Assembly (NCBI GenBank): GCA_963678205.1
Contig: OY782760.1
Location: 3,224,001-3,288,000, forward strand
Length of the DNA: 64,000 nt
Direction of reading: 5' to 3'
Origin: G963556115 sp963678205
GTDB taxonomy: Bacteria; Planctomycetota; SZUA-567
In this document: one piece after another, positions 32,634-42,800 of the stretch
Numbering within the stretch: the first letter of the stretch is position 1
Layout of the letters: every line of letters starts with the position of its first letter
The notes under the pieces: model-generated
What the model was told of the DNA's origin: nothing
Database searches by the model: none
Seen by the model: the letters and a program-made list of their open reading frames with translations, nothing else
Translations under genes and position numbers: made by a program

Positions 32634-34547
32634 TTAAGTATTGATTACTGATTGCAAAGCCATTCTTGCCGCATTACGAGCTTCAACTCTAGGGTCAGCA
32701 AATGCAATATCAGCAACATCTACTATACAGTTCTCAATATCGACTCCAGACATTGCTCTAAGCGCTGAAACGCGTACAGCAACTCTGGAATTACCCAGAG
32801 CCCGACTCCAATCAAAAGAACTACTCTCCCTAATACTATGAGGAAGGCTCGACCAAATATACAATAAATACGCCAATTCCTTGTCTCCTACATATTTCAA
32901 AGCACTTAAGAATTCCTGATGAAACTTACTTGCCGAGATTGTTAAGCACAACCTAGCCCCAGGAACAAGAAGTTCAGCTTTTTCTGCAAGACATTCAAAA
33001 TACTTATTTAAGTTTCCAGCAATATCGCTTCTGCTGATTCTTGTTATTATTGCAGCCACCTCCCGAAGTCTCTCATTTCCAGCAATGCAGAGCAAATTGT
33101 ACATTGAACCTTTTACGCCGTTAATTATACTTACGGTTAATTCATTTAAAAGCTCCTGCTCAGAATAATCACTTATCATGTCTAGCATTTTTGGCACAAG
33201 CACGGCATCTTCTACATACCCTGCAGCATCAATTGCAAATAGATTGACTGTAAATATCCCTCCCTCCATATAAAGCTTTATAATGTCTTGTAATTCCCTA
33301 GGGAGTCCTCTATCTTTACCAAAGACAACCAGTCTTTTAAAAACGACCTCAGCAATCATTCGTTCAGGATATTTTCTAAGTATTTCTATAAATTCATCCA
33401 GTTTATCCGGTACAAGTAGCTCACTAGCAGCTTGCACTGCTGCATATGCAACTAGAGGTCTGCCCTTAGTACAAGCTTCTTTTTTTACAAAATCCCATAT
33501 GCTGGCAACTCCAAATTTTGCTAATTCATCAATAATTGCAGCAATTACAATTTGTTCATTCTCAAGGTATAATCTTTCCTTTAAAAATTTCTCAATAATT
33601 CTATCAGTAAACATCCCAAGAACTCTTACTGCCTCAAACTTCCTTAATACAACTTCAGATGCAAACTGGTTTTCAGCCAGCTCTAACAATACTGCAGGAT
33701 TAAACCTTCCTAAAACTTTTCTGCACTCACCGACAACTCGACTAGCAAATCTATCCTCAATAATTGTGTCAAACAGTATCCTTGCTGCTACTTTTGGAGC
33801 TATTTTTCCAATAGCTCTTACTGCCTGCATCCTCAATATATCAGAATTCAATTTATCATTTAGTATTTTTTCAAAAACAACTCTAGCCTTTGAAGTTGCT
33901 TTTTCTCCAAGTATTCTACACGCCTCTATACGAACTCTATCGTCATCATCATTTTCAAGGCACGCAGCAATCTTACCTGCAGGAAACTGGCTCCCCTCTG
34001 CATTTTGAAGAATTTCAAGCGCCAATACCCTCACTTTTACATCGATATTTCCCAGCAAGCCTTCACAATGTTTTAGCACATTTCTATTTGAAGAATTTCC
34101 CAGGACTTTTAGAGCAGCACAGACAACATTAACATCATGATCACCCAATAATACGGTCAATTCAGTTTCTACTTCACTGTCAATCTCACTTCCAATACTT
34201 TCACAAGCTTTTTTTCTTATAGTTGTATTATCAGATTTCAATAATTCTAGCATTACCTCTTTACGGGCAGTATTATTACCTTTACTTAGTCCTTTAAATG
34301 CTGAATCACGCAAATCTTCATCATTACTATTAGCATAATCTTTAAGAAGTGCCAAATACTCTGGACTACTCATCCCGCTAAGTATCTTGGTCAAGGCAAT
34401 AGATCTTATAGAACTAAGCCTCCTTGCCTGTCTGCAAAATTGAACCAACTCATCAGGATTTGCCTCAAGCTCTCTGAGTATTTGTTTAGCTTTGACTGGA
34501 CTGGCGTACTGTAATTTATTAAAAATCTCCTCAAACTGCTCGCTCAT
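32634..34547 (-). CDS. HEAT-repeat protein in the pel operon
   Basis: A 637-residue all-helical protein with at least seven HEAT-like repeats in the first half (for example KVRVLALEILQNAEG, DRVRIEACRILGEKA and ILRMQAVRAIGKIAPKVAAR) and another at the end. No signal peptide or membrane segment, so it is probably a cytoplasmic scaffold. It overlaps pelE by 17 bases and ends 44 bases before pelF, so it is translated with the Pel synthase genes. No HEAT protein belongs to the described pelA-G set. A role in docking PelF or PelD is inference. Confidence 0.9.
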   Translation of the reverse strand: MSEQFEEIFNKLQYASPVKAKQILRELEANPDELVQFCRQARRLSSIRSIALTKILSGMSSPEYLALLKDYANSNDEDLRDSAFKGLSKGNNTARKEVMLELLKSDNTTIRKKACESIGSEIDSEVETELTVLLGDHDVNVVCAALKVLGNSSNRNVLKHCEGLLGNIDVKVRVLALEILQNAEGSQFPAGKIAACLENDDDDRVRIEACRILGEKATSKARVVFEKILNDKLNSDILRMQAVRAIGKIAPKVAARILFDTIIEDRFASRVVGECRKVLGRFNPAVLLELAENQFASEVVLRKFEAVRVLGMFTDRIIEKFLKERLYLENEQIVIAAIIDELAKFGVASIWDFVKKEACTKGRPLVAYAAVQAASELLVPDKLDEFIEILRKYPERMIAEVVFKRLVVFGKDRGLPRELQDIIKLYMEGGIFTVNLFAIDAAGYVEDAVLVPKMLDMISDYSEQELLNELTVSIINGVKGSMYNLLCIAGNERLREVAAIITRISRSDIAGNLNKYFECLAEKAELLVPGARLCLTISASKFHQEFLSALKYVGDKELAYLLYIWSSLPHSIRESSSFDWSRALGNSRVAVRVSALRAMSGVDIENCIVDVADIAFADPRVEARNAARMALQSVINT

Positions 34548-35520
34548 ACGTTACTCCCTTTGCCCAGAATTCTGCTGCCTCTACTAGCGAATTAGGTATA
34601 CCTCCTATTTCAAGAGCCATTTTTGCGTTATAGCTCACCATATTATAATCATTTGTATGTAGGTACGCCTCTGCTCTCCATAACCAACCACGAACATCTT
34701 CGGGATACTCTCTTATATAAAGATTAAATATTTTTGTCGCCTCTTTATACTGTTCTTTCATTAATAAAATTCGCCCAGCTATAGCTAGCATTGAATTATT
34801 CAGTTCTAGTGATAAAGCATCAAGAGTATATCCAAGAGCTAGATTTAAGTACTCTTCTTTTCTTGTACCATCAACAATAGAAAAGAATACAAAATCAAAA
34901 TAAACCTGTGCCAGTTCACTGATTACTGATACTTGATTATTCCCTCTATCTTCGCTCTTGAGCTCCAGAAGTTTCTGCTCAAGTCTCATCTCCATCTTAC
35001 TCAATACGCTTGAAGAAAAAAACCTTACTTCCACCGATCCCATTTGTAAAGCTTCTCTTAAAATTGCAATCGTGCGCGGACTATCCATCTGAGCCAAAGC
35101 CTCTATTGCAACCCTTTTCTGCACAACCGAAAGATTAGATTGAAGCACATCACTTAAAGAGTAAAGCTTCGTCGGATCCGGTTTAAACTCATTATAATCC
35201 CTCGTAAAGAGCTCTCTATATTCTTCTGGATTGATATGTATGGCATACTCTTCAAGTATTCCTCTTCTACCTTTATTTTTTAGATCCAACGCCAAGACGG
35301 CAACACCAAGTGCCCCTAACACAGGCACAAATAAAATTAGAGCAACAGGCAAAGTAATGCCTCTCTGATTTTGCATTCTAAATTTAATAATTACAAGACC
35401 TATTAATACCCCCAAAAGATGCGAGACAATACCAAACAAATACTCTTCATGATAAAAAGCATCAAACCCATAAAAACCAATTAAGCCACAGATAATAGTT
35501 AACAATATTGAAAAAATCAA
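34531..35520 (-). CDS. pelE: PelE-like inner-membrane TPR protein
   Basis: A 329-residue protein with membrane segments in the first 80 residues (two near the N-terminus, then VALILFVPVLGALGVAVLAL). A cytoplasmic helical region follows, with TPR-like repeats near the C-terminus (about 225-320, including ATKIFNLYIREYPEDVRGWL). This is the PelE arrangement. PelE links PelD and PelG in the inner membrane. It overlaps pelD by 4 bases and the HEAT gene by 17 bases. Family call rests on architecture and position. Confidence 0.8.
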   Translation of the reverse strand: MIFSILLTIICGLIGFYGFDAFYHEEYLFGIVSHLLGVLIGLVIIKFRMQNQRGITLPVALILFVPVLGALGVAVLALDLKNKGRRGILEEYAIHINPEEYRELFTRDYNEFKPDPTKLYSLSDVLQSNLSVVQKRVAIEALAQMDSPRTIAILREALQMGSVEVRFFSSSVLSKMEMRLEQKLLELKSEDRGNNQVSVISELAQVYFDFVFFSIVDGTRKEEYLNLALGYTLDALSLELNNSMLAIAGRILLMKEQYKEATKIFNLYIREYPEDVRGWLWRAEAYLHTNDYNMVSYNAKMALEIGGIPNSLVEAAEFWAKGVTYERAV

Positions 35521-36842
35521 ACCAACAAATCCTTTCTGAAGTCATCAAATGATTCCTCCAGCATTTCAGCCTTAGTAAGTTCATAGTAAGCGGGTCTTAA
35601 CTGAATTTTTCTGTCCTTCGGTTTCAGCCCAAGTCCATCAATTGCCTGATTAATCTTACTCATTACAACACTAGCACCCTCTAAAGGAGTTTGAGGCAAG
35701 AAAAGTACAAAATAATCCCCACTCTGAACAAAAGACAACCCGTCACTAGCTCGCAGCATAGTTCTCAAACAACTTGCAATCACTCCCAGCACACGTATAT
35801 CTTTTGCAATTTCTTTGTCAACACAAATAAAAAGTAGCGAAGATGTACTGTTAGACCTTTTCAAGGTTAGCAACTGTCTGTGTACCTGATTCTTAAAAAG
35901 TTTTAAACTTTCAACTCTAAGTTTTTGCTCAATAGGAGTAGCCTCATTCAGCGCAAATCTCAGAATCCAAAAGTCATTAGCTGCTACAGATTCGCGCAAA
36001 ACAGACATTAGTCTATCTTCAAGCTGCAAGCCCCATTCTGTAAACGGGATATCAACACAAGTTATAGCATGATGTTCATGAGTTCGTGTAGAGCGGTAAC
36101 ACATTGCAAGATCAACACCATCCTGAGTAGCCAACTCCGGATAATCTCTACATGTTGCCCAGTCATTTATTTCCTCAGACTTGATTACAAGCGCTGGTAC
36201 TTTTAGATTATCGCGCGTTTCGGATTCCGGATATATCCTTCTCCATGTATTATCTTTTTTTATCCAGTACTCCACCTGTTTTGCTAGGAAAAATTTACAT
36301 ACCAGTTCCGCAGCATACTCACCTATAGTATGAAACTCGAGTGTTTCAAATTTTGTCAGAGCCTTTATAAAAGAGTAACTGGATTTTGATTCTGCAGCAA
36401 TATTTGCTTCTAGTTGCCGATACTGGTTCTCAATGTCAGTTTTTTCGCAAGATAAAGTTTCTGCAAGCTTTTTATTATCCTCAGATAACTTTTGAAAAAA
36501 CTCGCTCTTTTTTATTCTTGAGTGCACCGATTCGCCAACAAAATGCCCTAAAGCAATATATACAGCTATTGTCAGTAACTTTACTGGATCAATAAAGAAT
36601 GCGTCTTTAATAGAATAACCACTACTAGCTATAGACGCACTAAATTCAAGTACTCCACACAAAATACCTAAAAATAAACCCACAGGACTGCCATACTTTA
36701 CGGCACCTATAATAACTATAATTATATATGGACATGGCTTAAAATTAATAAAATATGGATCATAAGGTCTAAACATAAAGCCTAGAACATAGATAATTCC
36801 TAAAATAATAAGCATCTCAATATAGGGTTTAATTTTATTCAT
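35517..36842 (-). CDS. pelD: PelD-like c-di-GMP receptor
   Basis: A 441-residue protein with four predicted N-terminal membrane segments (about 9-100), a coiled coil (about 110-150), a GAF-like domain (about 160-290) and a degenerate GGDEF domain. The GGDEF signature is reduced to SGDYF (374-378), so it should not make c-di-GMP, but RASD at 364-367 occupies the inhibitory-site RxxD position. In Pseudomonas PelD the c-di-GMP binding pair is R367/D370, almost the same place. It would gate the PelEFG complex by c-di-GMP. Confidence 0.87.
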   Translation of the reverse strand: MNKIKPYIEMLIILGIIYVLGFMFRPYDPYFINFKPCPYIIIVIIGAVKYGSPVGLFLGILCGVLEFSASIASSGYSIKDAFFIDPVKLLTIAVYIALGHFVGESVHSRIKKSEFFQKLSEDNKKLAETLSCEKTDIENQYRQLEANIAAESKSSYSFIKALTKFETLEFHTIGEYAAELVCKFFLAKQVEYWIKKDNTWRRIYPESETRDNLKVPALVIKSEEINDWATCRDYPELATQDGVDLAMCYRSTRTHEHHAITCVDIPFTEWGLQLEDRLMSVLRESVAANDFWILRFALNEATPIEQKLRVESLKLFKNQVHRQLLTLKRSNSTSSLLFICVDKEIAKDIRVLGVIASCLRTMLRASDGLSFVQSGDYFVLFLPQTPLEGASVVMSKINQAIDGLGLKPKDRKIQLRPAYYELTKAEMLEESFDDFRKDLLV

Positions 36843-36881
36843 TCTTTATCCATCATTATTTCTACTCAAAACAACCCAACT

Positions 36882-37232
36882 CTACTTGAATGATTTCTCT
36901 ACCGCATCAGGAAGTGAGATAGCAGAAAAAGGTTTTGACAAAAAGGTAATCCCCTGTTGATCCAGACTCAATCTTTGTGTATTACCGATATCTCTTGACG
37001 ACACCACCATTACTTTTTTAGAAAACCCCTTCAACCGGGCCTGCTCACATACTGCCATTGCTCCACCAGGAAACATCCAGTCAATGATTATAAGTCTGAA
37101 TTCATCCCAAAGAATAGTTTCAAGTTCATCATTATTATCAACAATTATAACTTGATAGCCGAAAGTTTCGAGAATACTCTTCGCAACTTCACCAAGCTTA
37201 CGATCATCATCTATATACAGAATCTTATTCAT
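36882..37232 (-). CDS. Stand-alone response regulator receiver domain
   Basis: A 116-residue single REC domain. The acidic pocket is D8/D9, the phospho-acceptor D51 in IIIDWMFPGG, the switch Ser78 in VVSS and Lys100 in LSKPF. No output domain. It lies between the pelC-like gene and pelD. A histidine kinase is not in the window. By position it could relay a phosphorylation signal to the Pel machinery through protein contact; this is inference. Confidence 0.92.
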   Translation of the reverse strand: MNKILYIDDDRKLGEVAKSILETFGYQVIIVDNNDELETILWDEFRLIIIDWMFPGGAMAVCEQARLKGFSKKVMVVSSRDIGNTQRLSLDQQGITFLSKPFSAISLPDAVEKSFK

Positions 37233-37243
37233 TACTCATTTCC

Positions 37244-37816
37244 TTACATCGTGGCAGCTGGAGTATATACTCTTTGAAAATCCTTAGCAAGAGAGCTCGA
37301 TATCTGCTCTGCCACCTCAGACAAAGATTCTTCTCTTATCCAAGACATATTACCAGTAGATGTAGCCTGCTCTGCCCAAAGCACTTTACCCGTTGCTACA
37401 GATACAATCTGAAGGTTAAGCCCTACTACCGGCTGTTCACCTGCACCATATACATACCTGTATTCTGTCACAGATCCTGTAATTACAGTATCAACACCTA
37501 AAAGTTCTCCCATTTTTATAGGAGCTAGGTATTCACCCTCAACTGCTTCCAATCTACTCCTCATAATATTCATATCAATAATATCAAGATTTGTATGTTT
37601 TCTAAATGCCGTATCCATATTCCTCATAATAATAAGACCTGCATTAGGTTCAGATGAAAGGTTTTCAAATGGCACAATTGCAACTTTACCGAGTTCACAT
37701 GATATCTTTGAACGAGTACCAGAACCAGAAGTACTACATCCTCCCATACCCAATGTCACAGCACCTATTATGATACCAGCAACAAAAAAAACTGTCAATT
37801 TCATTATTTTATTCAT
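37244..37816 (-). CDS. pelC: PelC-like outer-membrane lipoprotein
   Basis: A 190-residue lipoprotein: hydrophobic segment 8-24, lipobox ending GMGGC with Cys27. The mature part has the CsgG/PelC-type fold pattern, starting VAIVPFENLSSEPNAG, then LLGVDTVITGSVTEYRYVYG and ATGKVLWAEQA. PelC forms a ring at the outer membrane under the PelB channel. Its place next to the beta-barrel gene fits. The pelC name is by architecture and context; it could be a more general CsgG-like lipoprotein. Confidence 0.75.
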   Translation of the reverse strand: MNKIMKLTVFFVAGIIIGAVTLGMGGCSTSGSGTRSKISCELGKVAIVPFENLSSEPNAGLIIMRNMDTAFRKHTNLDIIDMNIMRSRLEAVEGEYLAPIKMGELLGVDTVITGSVTEYRYVYGAGEQPVVGLNLQIVSVATGKVLWAEQATSTGNMSWIREESLSEVAEQISSSLAKDFQRVYTPAATM

Positions 37817-37837
37817 TTGACGCCCCTCAATCGATAA

Positions 37838-39124
37838 TTAAAATTTATAATTAGCCCCAATTCCATAGTACCAAGTTTTACCTTCAGTAATCCCTGTTGC
37901 TGCTTCAGAATCCAAGGCAAACTCTCCATAGATCCTCATCCTTGAAACTGGTATATATACCAGTCTAGTATCAAACCCATAAAGCTTTCCAAAGTCAATT
38001 TTACGTGCTGGGTCAAATCCCACATATAATTCTGCCGTAGCTGCAAGATGCGATGTAAACGCATAACTTGCGCTGAGACCGAGTCGCTGATCAACACTGT
38101 CATCAACCACTGGTACCAGATCAGCAGCAGCATTTCTTTTAAAGTACTTTGAAGCTTGAACACTCGCAAACACCCCCACCCGCGAAGAGACATTCTCCAT
38201 TGACAAATAATCTCCTCCGAGAAACTCTACAGGGAACTGTCGATATTCTCTACTGAAGAAGTCCCATGTCAGTCTCGCACCACCTGAAATATCTGTACCT
38301 TCAAATGAATTAACTTCAAATGCGTCTTCAGCTGTAAATCTCCAGTCAACAGAGGCATTCATATCCAATATTAAACTATGGGAAAAAGGAAGTGTCAACT
38401 CAGTATTAATCCCATTACTCCTACCATTGTTATATACGGCTATTGCATTTTCAGCCCATGGAGTCCAAAGGTTCCCTCCAACTTTCAGTTCAATTCCACC
38501 TCGGTTTATATACTCAAACCTTCCTACAAGTCCCGGGCTTACAACTGAATGTGTACTACCAATTATTACAGCGCCATATAGGCTAAACTCAGGATTAAAC
38601 CTATATTTACCTTCAAATCCAACCTGAAGCATACCTGTTGAAATAGCAGGATCATCGCCGTTATCAATAAGGTCAAACACACCACCATATACGCTGATTC
38701 CAGTAGAAAAATTATCAGAAACAGGATAATGTATATTTAAAAATAATCTATCGATATACTCTGCACTGCTGAATGAATTTCTCACACCAGTATGCATCTC
38801 AGGTACATACCGGTTAGTAGTATCTGAGATAAACCTGCTAACATCATCCATTTCATCAGAATTACCAGGTACATAACTCTTTACAACCTGCAAAGGTTTA
38901 CCCAACGGATAAATTTTAACTGATACAGGAACGATTTGCTCTGACGAATTTGCTCCACCTTTACCGACTACTGACCTACTAAAAGGATTGGAGTGATTTT
39001 CTTTTATTTCAGGAAATTCATCTAGCTTTATTACCAGATAATCCTTAGTGTCATCAGCATACAGTGTGAGAGAAGAAGCCACGACCAATAACAAAAATAC
39101 TATATAATTAATAAGTCTAAACAT
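37838..39124 (-). CDS. Outer-membrane beta-barrel protein, equivalent to the PelB C-terminal porin
   Basis: A 428-residue exported protein with a signal peptide (about 1-23, cleavage after LYA). From about residue 110 onward alternating amphipathic strands of a beta-barrel are visible, ending in the aromatic WYYGIGANYKF typical for BAM-assembled barrels. Its start overlaps the stop of the TPR gene (TAATG). In Pseudomonas PelB one chain carries a TPR region and then a barrel; here the two parts are separate genes. It should be the outer-membrane export channel of the polysaccharide. Confidence 0.85.
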   Translation of the reverse strand: MFRLINYIVFLLLVVASSLTLYADDTKDYLVIKLDEFPEIKENHSNPFSRSVVGKGGANSSEQIVPVSVKIYPLGKPLQVVKSYVPGNSDEMDDVSRFISDTTNRYVPEMHTGVRNSFSSAEYIDRLFLNIHYPVSDNFSTGISVYGGVFDLIDNGDDPAISTGMLQVGFEGKYRFNPEFSLYGAVIIGSTHSVVSPGLVGRFEYINRGGIELKVGGNLWTPWAENAIAVYNNGRSNGINTELTLPFSHSLILDMNASVDWRFTAEDAFEVNSFEGTDISGGARLTWDFFSREYRQFPVEFLGGDYLSMENVSSRVGVFASVQASKYFKRNAAADLVPVVDDSVDQRLGLSASYAFTSHLAATAELYVGFDPARKIDFGKLYGFDTRLVYIPVSRMRIYGEFALDSEAATGITEGKTWYYGIGANYKF

Positions 39125-42100
39125 TACTCCTCCAAATCCGGCAACTTGACATCAGCAAACATCTGTTTTGTTGCTCTATGTTGATATAGAAGCTTGCGCT
39201 TCTGATATTCAGCATCACTTAATTTTTCACCTGAAGCCAGATCTCTTGCACCTTCTACCCACTTGCCAATTTCTACTTCTGAATATCCTTTTGCCAATTG
39301 ACTTGCGCTGTCATCAGGACGTACAGCCAACACTTTTTTCAAATCAGCAATACCTTCAATAAATCTTCGCGACATAAGCTCAGCTTCAGCAATAAGTCCA
39401 TTTCTTCTTGAAGAATTAAATTCATTCTCGTTGACATTCCTAGCAACCAACTTACCGTATTCCGGATAATTATAAGAATTATATAATTCTGCCAGATCAA
39501 GCGCATATACATCATTTTGAGAATCTAGCTGGGATGCATACCTTGCTCTTGCCAAGGCTTTATCACGCCTGTTAAGATAAAAATAAATAGATGAAATAAT
39601 CGAAAGTTCTTCTCCTCTCTGTTTGCCATTCTGAAGCAATGTCTTTGATTTAACAAATGCCTCACGCGAACCGACAAACCCTGCAGTATGCTTGAGTAAA
39701 GCATACTCATACCATACCCGTCCATCATCTTTATGCTCATTCAAGTATGATTTATAAATTCGGTGAGCCTGTGGATACTGAAAACATGCCACAAAATATC
39801 GTGCAAGAGCAAGCTTTGCTTCTTCATTCTTATTATTTATATTACTTGCAACAGCAAACATCCTCCCAGCTTCACGTATCTGCCCAACATCAAGTAAGCC
39901 GTAACCAATAGTTATAAGTTCATTCTCATCCTTTTCAACCTTCAAGCCTTCCATTTTCTTTGCATATTCAACTGCTTCTTTATCCTGTCCTAATGCAGTA
40001 AGTATGCTAGTAATACGTGCAAGCAACACCGCAGAGCCTGGAATTTTAGCTATTGCTTTTTTCAAAACTCTATACTCACCCATAGGATCATTATGTTCTA
40101 TACGCGCATCTGCGGAAGCAATCCAATCTGCAATTTTAGCATTACTGAATGTTGTGTAAAAATCCACTATTTTATACTGTTTATCCTTTTCGCCAAGCTT
40201 ACCATACACATCTGCAAGCCCCAGCCTGATATCTTTATCAAGCCCATTAGCCATTCGATCAGCCTTCATATAAGCCTGCAACGCCTTATCTTCTTCATCA
40301 AAATATGAATATAAAAGCCCAAGCTGCGCATATTGTTCTTTCGTAAAATCATTAGTATCTGTTACTTGTTTGAAGTAACGTTTTGCTGAATCTTCTTCAC
40401 CTGCGTTATAATACAGCCCAGCGATATCCAGATAATTTGCTGATGAAGGGTTGTACAGCTCTGTAACAAGCTGATCAACTAGAATATAATCATTTTTAAG
40501 AAATGCATGTCTGATCTGAAGTTCTCTGTAATTATCTATAGTCTGCGCTCTCTCTTTTAGCTGAGCCCCTGATAGTGTAGACAAATCACCCTGCAGATTC
40601 TTGATCGCCAATTCAATAGCTCCAGCACCCTGATTTAAAACCAGTAACTGTTTTTTAGAATTATCAGTACCATAATACTCTATTGAAACAATATTTGCGA
40701 GCTGAAGTTCTGCCTGCTCTTTATCTTCTTTTGTTGCATTCTTATCAGCAATTATTTTCTCAAGTTCAAATTTAGCCTGCGCAAGCTGCTTCTCATCCTG
40801 GTAATTTTCAGCAAGAAGTATTATTGATTCAATATCCCCCCCAGCAGCATACTTCTTTATCAACTTCATCCTGTCACGATCACGCCCTAATTCAGGTAAA
40901 ATATCAAGAAGAGAGTAATACTGATCTTGCTCTTTATCTAGCACCTGATTCTTCATAGTAAGTGCATAAACCTTAGATATAAGTCTTTCCAATTTTTTGG
41001 TCATTTTAAATTTATAGTACAGGTTTAACAGCTCACTGGTACCGAATGGAGTAAGCTCTTTTTTCTTTTCTAGCTCTTCATATATTGCAATTACAGCTTT
41101 ATCTTTGCCTTCAGCACTAAGAATTGTTGCCGCCTCAAGTAAAAGTTCTGGATCACCACTTATCTTGTAGAACTTCTGAAGGATCTCTGCTCTTACGTGC
41201 TTATTACCCAGTTCTTCGGCTGCATCTAGAGCAGACCAGTACGGCTCTACATCTTTGGGTTCGTTTTTACTGTCAAGAACTTCTCGATATAAAGATTTAG
41301 CTATTGTCTCTGCTTCATGAGTACTTGACGTACGCTTGTAAGCTTTTAGCATTTCTAATTTTTCAAATGGCGTAAGTTCATTATTAGCGAAGAGTTTTTT
41401 ATCGATTGCCAGCGCTTTCTTATCATGCTTTTCTGCAAAATACAAGTCACGTGCATCTTTAAGTAACTGCACCTCACCTGTCAAGCGATACAAACTCATA
41501 TACAAATTTGCTTCCTCTAGCTTATTACCCTTTTTCTTGGAAAATGCTACTGTTGCCCATATTGTATTTATATCATCATTAGATATATTATTACTAAGCA
41601 TCTTTTTATAAACACTATTATAACTTTCCAAAGCTTTCTTTTTATTCCCCAATCCCCAATATGCTTCAGCAAGTAAAATCTCCTGAGCTGGGTTATTCTC
41701 AGCACTACGTATAAAATTCTTATCAGAAATTATTCCCCGGTACAGACGATCTACTTTATCAAATTGATTGTTATTTATATATATCTGAACCGCCTCAATC
41801 AGTAACTCTGGGTTACCAACCAATAGATAAAGTTTCTCATCAATACGAGCCCTCTCAAGGTTCTTCCCATCCTTAGGAAGAAACTCAAGCTCACTCCAGT
41901 AAAGATCAGCATTATCTGGATATTTTGTAATAAGATATTCAACAATCTTCTGCTGTTCAGTTTTATTACCAGTCCAGCCTAATAGTGTCATATAATCCGC
42001 CCAATCAGAATATTCAGCATCTTTTAAAGCGGTAATCTCTTTTGCTGTTTTTAGAGCATTTTTACTATCTCTAAGGCTAATCCAAGTCGTTCTAAGAACC

Positions 42101-42783
42101 CGTAATTTCTCAATAGGCAAGTCTTTATATACTGACATTTTATCAGCATACTCCCTCATCTTTTTCTTATTATTCTTCCATATATAATATTCCAGAGCTT
42201 TGTAGTAGCCATCAGCAGTATTTTCTGCTCTAGCCAACTCTTCTATGGCTTGCCCTTCTCCTTTAGCGTTCAGCTGCCACGCTTCAAACTTCTCAATATT
42301 TTTGAGAACCTTTATACGCTCATCTTTATTTTCTCCTACCAGAGCAAACTTCTCTTTAGAATACTCAATTGCTTTTTTCAAGTCCCCCATTTTCACAGAG
42401 AGGTCTACAAGCTCATCAAGATTTTTATCTTTATCTTGAGCAAGCATACTCATAGCTTTATCATATTTATAATTGCTGATATATAGTGATGTAAGATCTT
42501 TTTTTACAGTATTACTTTGGCCACCATTCTCAAGGTACCTTTCATATACACCGATAGCTTTTTCCGACTTATCTTGTGATATATAGCTTTCTGCGAGCTC
42601 TTTCACCACCAACAAATCGAGAGGATTTTTCTTCATAACAGGAGCTAATACTTCCTCAGCACTCTCCGCTTTACCCGATCTGGCAAGAAGTATCCCTTCA
42701 TCACGCTGGCTTGGAAGCAATAATACAACTACCATGATTATAATGGTAGCAAATGTAATTAAATGCCATATTTTAAGATTCAT
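39124..42783 (-). CDS. Giant TPR protein, equivalent to the PelB periplasmic scaffold
   Basis: A 1219-residue protein with an N-terminal membrane anchor (about 4-23, LITFATIIIMVVVLLLP) and then continuous TPR-like helical repeats to the end, such as KAIGVYERYLENGG and AVIAIYEELEKKKELT. The ATG at 42783 is chosen because AGGAG lies five bases upstream and because a promoter lies between it and the possible upstream start at 42903. It matches the TPR part of PelB, though longer. It overlaps the barrel gene by one base, implying coupled translation and fixed stoichiometry. First gene of the operon. Confidence 0.87.
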   Translation of the reverse strand: MNLKIWHLITFATIIIMVVVLLLPSQRDEGILLARSGKAESAEEVLAPVMKKNPLDLLVVKELAESYISQDKSEKAIGVYERYLENGGQSNTVKKDLTSLYISNYKYDKAMSMLAQDKDKNLDELVDLSVKMGDLKKAIEYSKEKFALVGENKDERIKVLKNIEKFEAWQLNAKGEGQAIEELARAENTADGYYKALEYYIWKNNKKKMREYADKMSVYKDLPIEKLRVLRTTWISLRDSKNALKTAKEITALKDAEYSDWADYMTLLGWTGNKTEQQKIVEYLITKYPDNADLYWSELEFLPKDGKNLERARIDEKLYLLVGNPELLIEAVQIYINNNQFDKVDRLYRGIISDKNFIRSAENNPAQEILLAEAYWGLGNKKKALESYNSVYKKMLSNNISNDDINTIWATVAFSKKKGNKLEEANLYMSLYRLTGEVQLLKDARDLYFAEKHDKKALAIDKKLFANNELTPFEKLEMLKAYKRTSSTHEAETIAKSLYREVLDSKNEPKDVEPYWSALDAAEELGNKHVRAEILQKFYKISGDPELLLEAATILSAEGKDKAVIAIYEELEKKKELTPFGTSELLNLYYKFKMTKKLERLISKVYALTMKNQVLDKEQDQYYSLLDILPELGRDRDRMKLIKKYAAGGDIESIILLAENYQDEKQLAQAKFELEKIIADKNATKEDKEQAELQLANIVSIEYYGTDNSKKQLLVLNQGAGAIELAIKNLQGDLSTLSGAQLKERAQTIDNYRELQIRHAFLKNDYILVDQLVTELYNPSSANYLDIAGLYYNAGEEDSAKRYFKQVTDTNDFTKEQYAQLGLLYSYFDEEDKALQAYMKADRMANGLDKDIRLGLADVYGKLGEKDKQYKIVDFYTTFSNAKIADWIASADARIEHNDPMGEYRVLKKAIAKIPGSAVLLARITSILTALGQDKEAVEYAKKMEGLKVEKDENELITIGYGLLDVGQIREAGRMFAVASNINNKNEEAKLALARYFVACFQYPQAHRIYKSYLNEHKDDGRVWYEYALLKHTAGFVGSREAFVKSKTLLQNGKQRGEELSIISSIYFYLNRRDKALARARYASQLDSQNDVYALDLAELYNSYNYPEYGKLVARNVNENEFNSSRRNGLIAEAELMSRRFIEGIADLKKVLAVRPDDSASQLAKGYSEVEIGKWVEGARDLASGEKLSDAEYQKRKLLYQHRATKQMFADVKLPDLEE

Positions 42784-42800
42784 CCACTCTCCTGAAGTTT

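Noticed and set aside
33283..34008. 241-codon plus-strand ORF opposite the HEAT-repeat gene
   Set aside because: A shadow of a well-supported gene; Ser/Thr/Leu-rich composition without domain features.
36882..37232. CheY paired with the chemoreceptor at 3463-6012
   Set aside because: The receiver gene is 31 kb away and sits tightly inside the pel operon, so context favours a pel role.
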